Assembly: GCA_947177605.1 (NCBI GenBank)
Contig: CAMWUX010000080.1
Span: forward strand, 1 to 6,117
Reading direction: 5' to 3'
Length of the DNA: 6,117 nucleotides
DNA from: an uncultured Porphyromonadaceae bacterium
GTDB lineage: Bacteria > Bacteroidota > Bacteroidia > Bacteroidales > Muribaculaceae
The notes beneath the pieces were generated by a model. The model ran no database searches. It worked only from the letters and a program-made list of their open reading frames with translations, and had not been told where the DNA came from. The translations under genes and the position numbers were made by a program. Of the stretch, positions 1 through 5,660 are shown piece by piece; the stretch's first letter is position 1; each line of letters starts with the position of its first letter.

Positions 1-918
1 AAACTGCCGGCGCTCGTAGAAGCGGCGGCCAAGGCGGATGTGACGAATATCTCGTGGGGGCCCTCGTGGTTCCTGACCGTGCTTCAGCAGTTGCTGGAGC
101 GCACCGGGCGTGAGAAAATCCACGATGTATGGCCCAATTTGGAAGTATTCTTCCACGGCGGCATAGCCTTCGGGCCCTATCGCGCCGAATACGACCGCAT
201 CATCGACCCCACGCGCATGCGCTATCTGGAGACCTACAATGCATCCGAAGGCTTCTTCGCCGTGCAGGACCACACCGATTCACGCGCCATGCGGTTGCTG
301 ACCGACGCTGGCATGTTCTACGAATTCATCCCCGTCGACGACCCTTCGGCTCAGCCCGTTGCGGCATGGGAGGTGATCGAAGGCAAAGTCTATGCCCTCC
401 TCATTTCGGGCTGCAACGGCCTGTGGCGATACCGGATAGGCGATACCGTGAAGATCGAATCCACCGCCCCGCTGCGTATCACCATTGCAGGCCGCACCAA
501 GCACTTCATCAATGCCTTCGGCGAGGAGGTGATGGTACACAACACCGATGCGGCGCTGTCACGCACCTGTGAGGCACTCGATTGCAGCGTGAAGGACTAC
601 ACTGTAGCTCCGGTATATGCCGAGGGTGGACACCACGGCCATCACCAGTGGCTGATAGAATTCCGCCGCCCGCCCGCTGACATTACGGAATTCGCCGGCA
701 GGCTCGATCTTGAGCTGCAGAGGGTCAACAGCGACTATCAGGCCAAGCGTGCGGGCAGCATATTCCTCGCTCCGCTAAGCGTGGAAGTGGCGCCCGCCGG
801 GCTATTCGAGCGCTGGCTGGAAGCGACCGGCAAGTTGGGCGGACAGCGCAAAGTGCCGCGCTTGAGCAACGACCGCAACGTGATCGAGGCCATACTGAAA
901 CTGAAACAATCACAATAA
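1..918 (+). CDS. GH3 auxin-responsive promoter family protein, 5'-truncated by window edge
   Basis: The reading frame is open from base 1, so the gene starts upstream; the in-frame GTG at 40 is not taken as the start because the family needs sequence before it. The 305 residues seen are roughly the C-terminal 60% of a protein usually near 500 residues. GH3 proteins belong to the ANL adenylate-forming superfamily: in plants they activate a carboxylate such as jasmonate or auxin with ATP and join it to an amino acid. Visible signatures are YNASEGFF (235-258), matching the family's Y-x-SSE nucleotide-binding motif; YRIGD (430-444), the YRxGD ATP-binding motif; GRTKHFINAFGEEV (490-531) at the C-terminal domain junction; and GKLGGQRKVPRL near the end. 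The N-terminal phosphate-binding loop lies outside the window. The substrate of bacterial GH3 homologues is not known to me. It is followed after 17 bp by a secreted-protein gene and is probably cotranscribed with it. Family assignment is firm; function is open. Confidence 0.93.
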   Translation, partial: KLPALVEAAAKADVTNISWGPSWFLTVLQQLLERTGREKIHDVWPNLEVFFHGGIAFGPYRAEYDRIIDPTRMRYLETYNASEGFFAVQDHTDSRAMRLLTDAGMFYEFIPVDDPSAQPVAAWEVIEGKVYALLISGCNGLWRYRIGDTVKIESTAPLRITIAGRTKHFINAFGEEVMVHNTDAALSRTCEALDCSVKDYTVAPVYAEGGHHGHHQWLIEFRRPPADITEFAGRLDLELQRVNSDYQAKRAGSIFLAPLSVEVAPAGLFERWLEATGKLGGQRKVPRLSNDRNVIEAILKLKQSQ

Positions 919-935
919 ATAATCATATCTCAACA

Positions 936-1565
936 ATGAAACTCATCTACCGACTCGGCGCCGGGCTGCTCGCAACCCTCCTCGCCACATCTGCGGCCAC
1001 GGCCCAGCCCCCCACTCACCTCACTCCCCAACAGATCGAAGCCGCTACCGCCGACTATACCACTATGCTCCCCCGATTCGAGGCAGGCACCGAACTTCCC
1101 GCGGCCAATGCCGCCGCAGTGTATTTCGGAGCCGCCAAGCAGAAAGGATTCAACCCCGACACTCAGCACACGGCTATGCTCCAGGCCTATGAGTCAGGCA
1201 ATATGCTTCAGGCTCATCAGCTTGCCATGAAGGGGCTGAAATCGGACCCCACCAATCTCACCCTGCTCTTCAAAGCCTACGCCTCAGCCGTGGCCGGCAA
1301 CGATGCCGACGCCAAGAAGGAGAGCCCGAAACTGCTTGCCCGCATCCACAACGTATGCGACGCGATATTCAATTCCGGTATGGGCGTGAGCGAAATGAGC
1401 CCGTATATGGTCACTCATCCATCGGATATCGAGGAGTTTATACTCAAATATATCCGTCCGACGGCCATACAGGGCAAGTCGAAGCTGGGCGAACTCGACG
1501 TGTATAAAGTGACGATAGACGGCATTGCGGAACCCGTGTATCTCTACTTCGCTCAATACAAATAA
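936..1565 (+). CDS. Secreted DUF4919-like protein
   Basis: This 209-residue protein has no recognised enzymatic motif. Residues 1-23 form a typical Sec signal peptide: basic start (MKLIYR), a hydrophobic Leu/Ala core, and a Thr-Ala-Thr-Ala/Gln ending that suggests signal peptidase I cleavage after Ala23. No lipobox cysteine is present, so the mature protein is expected in the periplasm or outside. The body is mostly helical-looking and Ala-rich, with a stretch around residues 80-120 (repeated ALQAYESGN, HQLAMKGLKSDPTN type wording) resembling a TPR-like helical pair. The C-terminus (EFILKYIRPTAIQGKSKLGE, then VYKVTID and VYLYFAQYK) resembles DUF4919 proteins of Bacteroidetes, which I recall only from memory. 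It starts 17 bp after the GH3 stop, with no Shine-Dalgarno and an AT-rich leader, so it probably belongs to the same transcript. Coding is certain; the DUF label is moderately sure and the function unknown. Confidence 0.82.
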   Translation: MKLIYRLGAGLLATLLATSAATAQPPTHLTPQQIEAATADYTTMLPRFEAGTELPAANAAAVYFGAAKQKGFNPDTQHTAMLQAYESGNMLQAHQLAMKGLKSDPTNLTLLFKAYASAVAGNDADAKKESPKLLARIHNVCDAIFNSGMGVSEMSPYMVTHPSDIEEFILKYIRPTAIQGKSKLGELDVYKVTIDGIAEPVYLYFAQYK

Positions 1566-1595
1566 TTACCGACACTTTTTCCGGGAATATTTTCG

Positions 1596-1603
1596 TACCT
1601 TTG
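1596..1603 (+). promoter_or_regulatory. Bacteroidota -7 promoter box for yqeY-serS-methyltransferase
   Basis: TACCTTTG fits the Bacteroidota primary sigma factor -7 consensus TAnnTTTG and is followed by CAG, a very common continuation in this phylum. The spacing predicts transcription starting near 1606-1610, leaving a leader of about 20 nt before the yqeY ATG at 1630. The -33 box is poor: only a T-run at 1576-1580 is nearby, about 16 bp from the -7 box rather than the usual 19-20. The site lies in a 64-bp AT-rich gap, the longest in the window. Confidence 0.75.
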
Positions 1604-1629
1604 CAGTCGACTAACCCAAATCACCGATT

Positions 1630-2079
1630 ATGGATCTTTTTAACACGATAAGCGCCGACATCAAGTCGGCAATGCTCGCCAAGGACAAGGTACGCCTTGA
1701 GACCCTCCGCGGCATCAAGAAAGAATTTCTCGAAGCAAAGACGGCCAAAGGCTCCGACGGCAATCTCACCGACGAGCAGGCCACCAAGATTCTGGCCAAG
1801 ATGGCCAAGCAGCGCCGCGAGACGGCCGTGATCTACTCGGAGCAGAACCGCCCCGAACTGGCCGAAAACGAGCTCGCCGAAGCTGCCGTGATCGAAGAGT
1901 ATCTGCCCAAGCAGCTCACCGAAGAGGAGCTTACCGCCGAACTCCGCAAGATCATCGCCGAAGTGGGCGCCACCTCGCAGAAAGAGATGGGCCGGGTGAT
2001 GGGCGTGGCCTCCAAGGCACTCGCCGGCAAAGCCGACGGTAAAGCCATATCCGCAAAGGTTCGTGAGCTTCTGGCCTGA
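1630..2079 (+). CDS. yqeY: GatB/YqeY domain-containing protein
   Basis: The 149-residue product is full length for the stand-alone YqeY family (about 147-150). The domain is the helical module also found at the C-terminus of GatB, the amidotransferase subunit that handles mischarged tRNA, so a tRNA-related role is often assumed; no reaction is established for the stand-alone form. Visible signatures include an N-terminal helix followed by RLETLRGIKKEFLEAK (22-37), KMAKQRRETAVIYSEQNRPE (57-76), EYLPKQLTEEEL (90-101) and the late SQKEMGRVMG (116-125), followed by an Ala/Lys-rich tail (KADGKAISAKVRELL) typical of the family. It is cytosolic, with no signal or membrane segment. It is the first gene after the promoter box at 1596 and lies 48 bp before serS, which fits one operon of translation-linked genes. 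I am sure of the family but less so of any specific function. Confidence 0.95.
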   Translation: MDLFNTISADIKSAMLAKDKVRLETLRGIKKEFLEAKTAKGSDGNLTDEQATKILAKMAKQRRETAVIYSEQNRPELAENELAEAAVIEEYLPKQLTEEELTAELRKIIAEVGATSQKEMGRVMGVASKALAGKADGKAISAKVRELLA

Positions 2080-2127
2080 TAAATTCTACGCATACTACTA
2101 TACACATCATCTAATCACAATAGATAA

Positions 2128-3399
2128 ATGCTTACCCTACAGCAAATCAAAGAAAATCCCGAGCTGATCGTGGAGCGTCTGGCCGTGAAAGGCTTCGACG
2201 GCAAGGAAGTGATAGAGCGCGTGATAGAGCTCGACAACCGCCGCCGCTCACTCCAGCTCAACAACGACAATAAAGCGGCCGAACTCAATAAGCTCGCTGC
2301 CAACATCGGCGCCCTCATGAAGCAGGGCAAGAAGGATGAGGCTATGGAGGCCAAAGCCGCCGTGGCTGCCGGAAAGGAAGCTCAGAAAGCCATAGCCGAC
2401 GAGCTCGCCGAAACCGAGACCGCCATCCGCGACCTACTCCTCACCGTGCCCAACATCCCCTGCGAGATGGTGCCCGCCGGCACATCGGCTGCCGACAATG
2501 TGGTGGAAGTCACCGGCGGACCGATGCCCGACCTCGGCCCCGACGCACTCCCCCACTGGGATCTGGCCAAGAAATACAATCTGATCGACTTCGACTTAGG
2601 CGTAAAGATCACCGGCGCCGGCTTCCCCGTATACATCGGCAAGGGTGCTCGCCTGCAGCGCGCCCTCATACAGTTTTTCCTCGACCGCGCCGGTGAGGCC
2701 GGTTATCTCGAAATCCAGCCCCCCTACGTGGTCAACGAGGCATCGGGCTACGGCACAGGCCAGCTCCCCGACAAAGAGGGTCAGATGTATTTTGTCAATG
2801 AGGACAAGCTCTATCTGATTCCCACCGCCGAAGTGCCCGTCACCAATATCTACCGCGACGTCATCATCCCCGAGGGCGAACTCCCCAAGAAGAACTGCGC
2901 CTATTCGGCATGCTTCCGCCGCGAGGCCGGCAGCTACGGCAAGGATGTGCGCGGTCTGAACCGTCTGCACCAGTTCGACAAGGTGGAGATCGTGCGCATC
3001 GAGCGCCCCGAAGATTCATACGCCGCTCTCGAAGAGATGAAGGCTCACGTACAGGGACTGCTCGAAAGCCTCGGCCTGCCCTGGCATATACTCCGCCTCT
3101 GCGGCGGCGACATGAGCTTCACATCCGCCATCACCTTCGACTTCGAAGTGTATTCGGCAGCCCAGCAGCGCTGGCTCGAAGTATCGTCGGTGAGCAACTT
3201 CGAGACATATCAGGCCAACCGTCTCAAATGCCGCTACCGCGGCGCCGACAAGAAGACGCACCTATGCCACACGCTCAACGGCTCGGCTCTCGCCCTGCCC
3301 CGCATCATGGCGGCTCTGCTCGAAAACAATCAGACACCCGAAGGCATCGTCGTGCCTGAATGTCTGCGGCGCTACACCGGCTTCGACATTATCAACTGA
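2128..3399 (+). CDS. serS: Seryl-tRNA synthetase
   Basis: This cytosolic class II aminoacyl-tRNA synthetase charges tRNA-Ser (and tRNA-Sec where present) with serine using ATP. At 423 residues it has the normal bacterial length. Residues 1-105 form the N-terminal domain, with a Lys/Glu/Ala-rich antiparallel coiled coil (about 27-105) that holds the long variable arm of tRNA-Ser. The catalytic part shows class II motif 1 around 170-200 (ARLQRALIQFF to EIQPPYVV), the serine-site TAEVP (233-237), motif 2 FRREAGSYGKDVRGLNRLHQ (263-282), EVSSVSNFE (351-359) and motif 3 HTLNGSALALPRIMAALLEN (381-400) with its ATP-binding Arg392. The wording FDFEVYSAAQ in place of the proteobacterial DLEVW form is what I expect in Bacteroidales. 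No promoter box is seen in the 48 bp upstream, so it is probably transcribed from the yqeY promoter. No key residue is missing. Confidence 0.98.
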   Translation: MLTLQQIKENPELIVERLAVKGFDGKEVIERVIELDNRRRSLQLNNDNKAAELNKLAANIGALMKQGKKDEAMEAKAAVAAGKEAQKAIADELAETETAIRDLLLTVPNIPCEMVPAGTSAADNVVEVTGGPMPDLGPDALPHWDLAKKYNLIDFDLGVKITGAGFPVYIGKGARLQRALIQFFLDRAGEAGYLEIQPPYVVNEASGYGTGQLPDKEGQMYFVNEDKLYLIPTAEVPVTNIYRDVIIPEGELPKKNCAYSACFRREAGSYGKDVRGLNRLHQFDKVEIVRIERPEDSYAALEEMKAHVQGLLESLGLPWHILRLCGGDMSFTSAITFDFEVYSAAQQRWLEVSSVSNFETYQANRLKCRYRGADKKTHLCHTLNGSALALPRIMAALLENNQTPEGIVVPECLRRYTGFDIIN

Positions 3400-3926
3400 T
3401 GGAGAAGAAAACGATATTCGACCTCGGGCGCGACACTGTGGAGCAGTATCGCGCCCGTCGTAAATTGCCTCTTACGGTAGTGCTCGACAATGTAAGGTCG
3501 CTCAACAATATAGGCTCGATATTCCGCACCTCCGACGCATTTCTGGTGGAGCGCATCATGCTCTGCGGCATCACAGCCACTCCCCCCTCGCCCGAAATCC
3601 ACAAGACGGCGCTCGGCGCCGAAGAATCCGTAGCGTGGGAATACTATCCATCGACGCTCGAGGCGCTGGAGCAGCTCCACGCCGAAGGCTACCGCGTGTG
3701 CGCGTTGGAGCAGGTAAAGGAGAGCATATCGCTTGAGAAATTCCTTCCGGAGCCCGACACCCGCTACGCCATAGTGGCAGGTCATGAGGTACACGGCGTA
3801 GACCCGGCCGTGGTCGACCGGGCCGACGTATGTATCGAGATTCCGCAATACGGCACCAAGCATTCGCTCAACGTGAGCGTGTCGGTAGCGCTCGCTATCT
3901 GGCATTTCTTCACCCGTCTGCTTTGA
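3399..3926 (+). CDS. SpoU/TrmH-family RNA 2'-O-methyltransferase
   Basis: The enzyme would use S-adenosylmethionine to methylate a ribose 2'-OH in tRNA or rRNA; the target cannot be read from sequence. The fold is the SPOUT alpha/beta knot. Motif 1 is LDNVRSLNNIGSIFRTSDAF, with Asn37 and Arg43 in the usual N-x5-R spacing. Motif 2 is GHEVHGVD with Glu130. Motif 3 is IPQYGTKHSLNVSVSVALAI with Ser156 and Asn158. All expected catalytic positions are therefore present. At 175 residues it has the catalytic domain only, without the N-terminal substrate-binding domain found in RlmB-type enzymes. An earlier in-frame ATG at 3360 is rejected: it lies inside serS and adds 13 residues unlike the family. 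The ATG at 3399 overlaps the serS stop by one base (TGATG), suggesting translational coupling. The last codons contain the -33 box of the next promoter. Motif 2 has His129 where close relatives, as I recall, have Asn. Confidence 0.92.
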   Translation: MEKKTIFDLGRDTVEQYRARRKLPLTVVLDNVRSLNNIGSIFRTSDAFLVERIMLCGITATPPSPEIHKTALGAEESVAWEYYPSTLEALEQLHAEGYRVCALEQVKESISLEKFLPEPDTRYAIVAGHEVHGVDPAVVDRADVCIEIPQYGTKHSLNVSVSVALAIWHFFTRLL

Positions 3927-3952
3927 CAGAGCCGGAATTATTATTACATTTG
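3922..3952 (+). promoter_or_regulatory. Bacteroidota promoter (TTTG-N19-TACATTTG) for the SPFH-pyrH-frr unit
   Basis: TTTG at 3922-3925 is followed by exactly 19 bp and then TACATTTG at 3945-3952, which matches the Bacteroidota housekeeping consensus TTTG-N19/20-TAnnTTTG in both boxes and spacing. The -33 box overlaps the methyltransferase stop codon TGA (3924-3926). Transcription should start around 3955-3960, leaving a leader of about 25-30 nt before the SPFH ATG at 3984. This is the best promoter in the window and sets the third transcription unit apart from the second. Confidence 0.88.
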
Positions 3953-3983
3953 TGGGTGAACGAAAAAAATTATCCCCCCGACT

Positions 3984-4898
3984 ATGGATACCAACAATCG
4001 AAATTCCGAATTTGAATACCGCGGACCGGTGGTCAACGGTTTCCTTATGCTCACCGTAGTGGTACTTATCGCCGCCGCGATGATATGGTTCTACGCCACA
4101 GGCTCCGACAGCGATGCGCTCAATGTCGTAGTAGGCATTGTGGGAGGCATCCTGCTCCTCTTCTTCACCAAAGGCTACTTCACTCAGGAGCCCAACGAGT
4201 CGCGTGTGCTGATATTCTTCGGCAAGTATGCCGGCACCTGCCGCAAGGTAGGCTTCTTCTGGGTCAATCCCCTCCTTACGCGCCGCAAACTATCGCTGCG
4301 CATCCGCAATATGGACATCGAGCCGATCAAGGTCAACGACAAGATCGGCAATCCCGTGCTGATCGGCATGGTGCTCGTATGGCGCATCAAGGACACCTAT
4401 CGCGCCGTGTTTGATCTCGACTCTGCCAGCCTCGGCGGAGTAAGCACCGCCGCACTCCAGGCATTCGTGCGCATCCAGAGCGATGCCGCCCTGCGCGAAG
4501 TGACAGGACACTATGCCTACGACCAGACAGGCTCCGCCGACAGTGAACTGACGCTGCGCGACGGCGGTGAGGAAATCAACGAGCTGCTCGAAAAGAAAAT
4601 CAACGACCGTCTGGCCATGGCCGGCATGGAAGTAGTCGAGGCTCGCATCAACTATCTGGCCTACGCCCCCGAAATCGCCGCCGTCATGCTCCGCCGCCAG
4701 CAGGCCGCCGCTATCATCTCCGCTCGCGAGAAGATCGTCGACGGCGCCGTGACTATGGTGGAGATGGCACTCGACCGTCTCGAAGAGCGCAAGGTGGTGG
4801 AACTCGACGGCAAGGAGAAAGCCGCGCTGGTGAGCAATCTGCTCGTGGTGCTCTGCGCCGACGAACCCGCTCAGCCCGTACTCAACACAGGCAATTGA
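3984..4898 (+). CDS. SPFH/band 7 domain membrane protein
   Basis: This 304-residue protein has two hydrophobic segments near the N-terminus (about 19-39 and 46-63), separated by a short acidic Gly-Ser-Asp loop, which suggests a hairpin anchor in the inner membrane. An SPFH (stomatin/prohibitin/flotillin) domain follows at about 70-245: QEPNESRVLIFFGKYAG, then GFFWVNPLL, then NPVLIGMVLVWRI, then NDRLAMAGMEVVEARINYLA, and the Ala-rich RRQQAAAIISAREKIVDGAV helix typical of the domain's end. Such proteins oligomerise and scaffold membrane protein complexes or proteases; no partner is visible here. The C-terminal region (LVSNLLVVLCADEPAQPVLN) matches a form I recall from Bacteroides homologues. 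The start at 3984 fits the promoter at 3922-3952. It ends 30 bp before pyrH and is probably cotranscribed with it. The family is firm; its link to pyrH and frr may be positional only. Confidence 0.93.
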   Translation: MDTNNRNSEFEYRGPVVNGFLMLTVVVLIAAAMIWFYATGSDSDALNVVVGIVGGILLLFFTKGYFTQEPNESRVLIFFGKYAGTCRKVGFFWVNPLLTRRKLSLRIRNMDIEPIKVNDKIGNPVLIGMVLVWRIKDTYRAVFDLDSASLGGVSTAALQAFVRIQSDAALREVTGHYAYDQTGSADSELTLRDGGEEINELLEKKINDRLAMAGMEVVEARINYLAYAPEIAAVMLRRQQAAAIISAREKIVDGAVTMVEMALDRLEERKVVELDGKEKAALVSNLLVVLCADEPAQPVLNTGN

Positions 4899-4928
4899 TT
4901 AAATCCTATATAAAACACAACGACGATT

Positions 4929-5639
4929 ATGGCAACAGAATACAAAAGAATACTTTTGAAGCTCAGCGGCGAATCGCTGCAGGGCAATCAGGGCTACGGC
5001 ATCGATCCCGTGCGGCTCGACCAGTACGCCCGCCAGATAGCCGAGCTGGCTCAGCAGGGCGTGGAGATAGCCATCGTGATCGGTGGCGGCAACATATTCC
5101 GCGGCCTTCAGGGAGCCGCCAAAGGCTTCGACCGCATCAAGGGCGACCAGATGGGTATGCTTGCCACCACCATCAACTCGCTGGCTCTCTGCTCCGCTCT
5201 CGAAGCCATCGGACAGCCGGCACGTGTGCTCACAGCCATCGGCATGTATCCCATTGGCGAGCAGTATAGCGCCATGCGCGCCAAGGAGACCATCTCCGAA
5301 GGCAAGGTGGCAATTCTGGCCGGAGGCACCGGCAATCCGTTTTTCACCACCGACACCGGCGCCGCACTGCGCGGCGTGGAGATCTCGGCCGACGTGATGC
5401 TCAAGGGTACACGCATCGACGGCGTGTACACCGCCGATCCGGAGAAGGATCCCTCGGCTGTGAAATTCGACCGCATCACCTATGGCGAAGTCCTCCAGCG
5501 CGGCCTCCGCGTGATGGACCTCACAGCCACGGCCCTCTGTCAGGAAAATGGCCTCCCCATCGTAGTGTTCGACATGGACACACCCGGCAATCTGGCCAAA
5601 GTAGTGGAAGGCCTCGATATCGGTACCACAGTCTATTAA
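4929..5639 (+). CDS. pyrH: Uridylate kinase (UMP kinase)
   Basis: PyrH phosphorylates UMP to UDP with ATP in de novo pyrimidine synthesis, supplying UTP, CTP and UDP-sugars; the bacterial enzyme is a cytosolic hexamer of the amino acid kinase fold, normally activated by GTP and inhibited by UTP. The 236-residue length is normal. Visible motifs are KLSGES (11-16) for phosphate binding, IGGGNIFRG (51-59), DQMGMLAT (73-80) at the UMP site, GGTGNPFFTTDT (132-143) and KGTRIDGVYTADPEKDPSA (159-177) toward the ATP site. The ATG at 4929 puts KLSGE at the expected distance from the start; no Shine-Dalgarno is seen. It lies 30 bp after the SPFH gene and 21 bp before frr, the classic pyrH-frr pairing. 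Codons 5-10 contain a perfect 6-bp inverted repeat and rarer A/T-ending codons. No expected residue is missing. Confidence 0.97.
   Translation: MATEYKRILLKLSGESLQGNQGYGIDPVRLDQYARQIAELAQQGVEIAIVIGGGNIFRGLQGAAKGFDRIKGDQMGMLATTINSLALCSALEAIGQPARVLTAIGMYPIGEQYSAMRAKETISEGKVAILAGGTGNPFFTTDTGAALRGVEISADVMLKGTRIDGVYTADPEKDPSAVKFDRITYGEVLQRGLRVMDLTATALCQENGLPIVVFDMDTPGNLAKVVEGLDIGTTVY
4943..4958 (+). repeat. Short perfect inverted repeat in early pyrH coding sequence
   Basis: CAAAAG (4943-4948) and CTTTTG (4953-4958) are exact reverse complements separated by AATA, so the mRNA could form a 6-bp stem with a 4-nt loop 14-29 nt into the message from the start codon. Four of the six pairs are A-U, so the hairpin is weak. 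It encodes Tyr-Lys-Arg-Ile-Leu-Leu, which the family constrains only partly. No function is established. Confidence 0.5.
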
Positions 5640-5660
5640 TTAATCAAAATCATATATATC

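Noticed and set aside
40..42. GTG at 40 as the start of the GH3 gene
   Set aside because: The frame is open back to base 1, and the family requires about 200 further N-terminal residues including the phosphate-binding loop.
1566..1595. Possible intrinsic terminator after the DUF4919-like gene
   Set aside because: The T-run at 1576-1580 has no stable GC-rich stem before it; the only pairing is about 3 bp.
2080..2127. Possible serS leader with T-box or riboswitch
   Set aside because: Only 48 bp separate yqeY and serS, too short for a T-box, and no promoter box or stem-loop is visible there.
2596..2970. Minus-strand open frame (124 codons) opposite serS
   Set aside because: It lies wholly inside the catalytic core of serS, shows no domain, and has low-complexity shadow-type composition.
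3360..3398. Earlier ATG extending the methyltransferase by 13 residues into serS
   Set aside because: The added residues read the end of serS in another frame and do not resemble the family N-terminus; the ATG at 3399 gives the natural length and a coupled junction.
3372..3905. Long minus-strand open frame (177 codons) opposite the methyltransferase gene
   Set aside because: It mirrors a well-supported SpoU-family gene almost end to end, has no recognisable domain and follows from high GC content with few chance stops.
4951..4958. TACTTTTG resembling a -7 promoter box inside pyrH
   Set aside because: There is no TTTG 19-20 bp upstream, it sits within codons 8-10 of pyrH, and it is one arm of an inverted repeat, so chance is the simpler reading.
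4895..5269. Open frame of 124 codons starting at the SPFH stop and running through early pyrH
   Set aside because: It is an alternative frame of pyrH with Arg/His/Ser-rich shadow composition and no recognisable domain.
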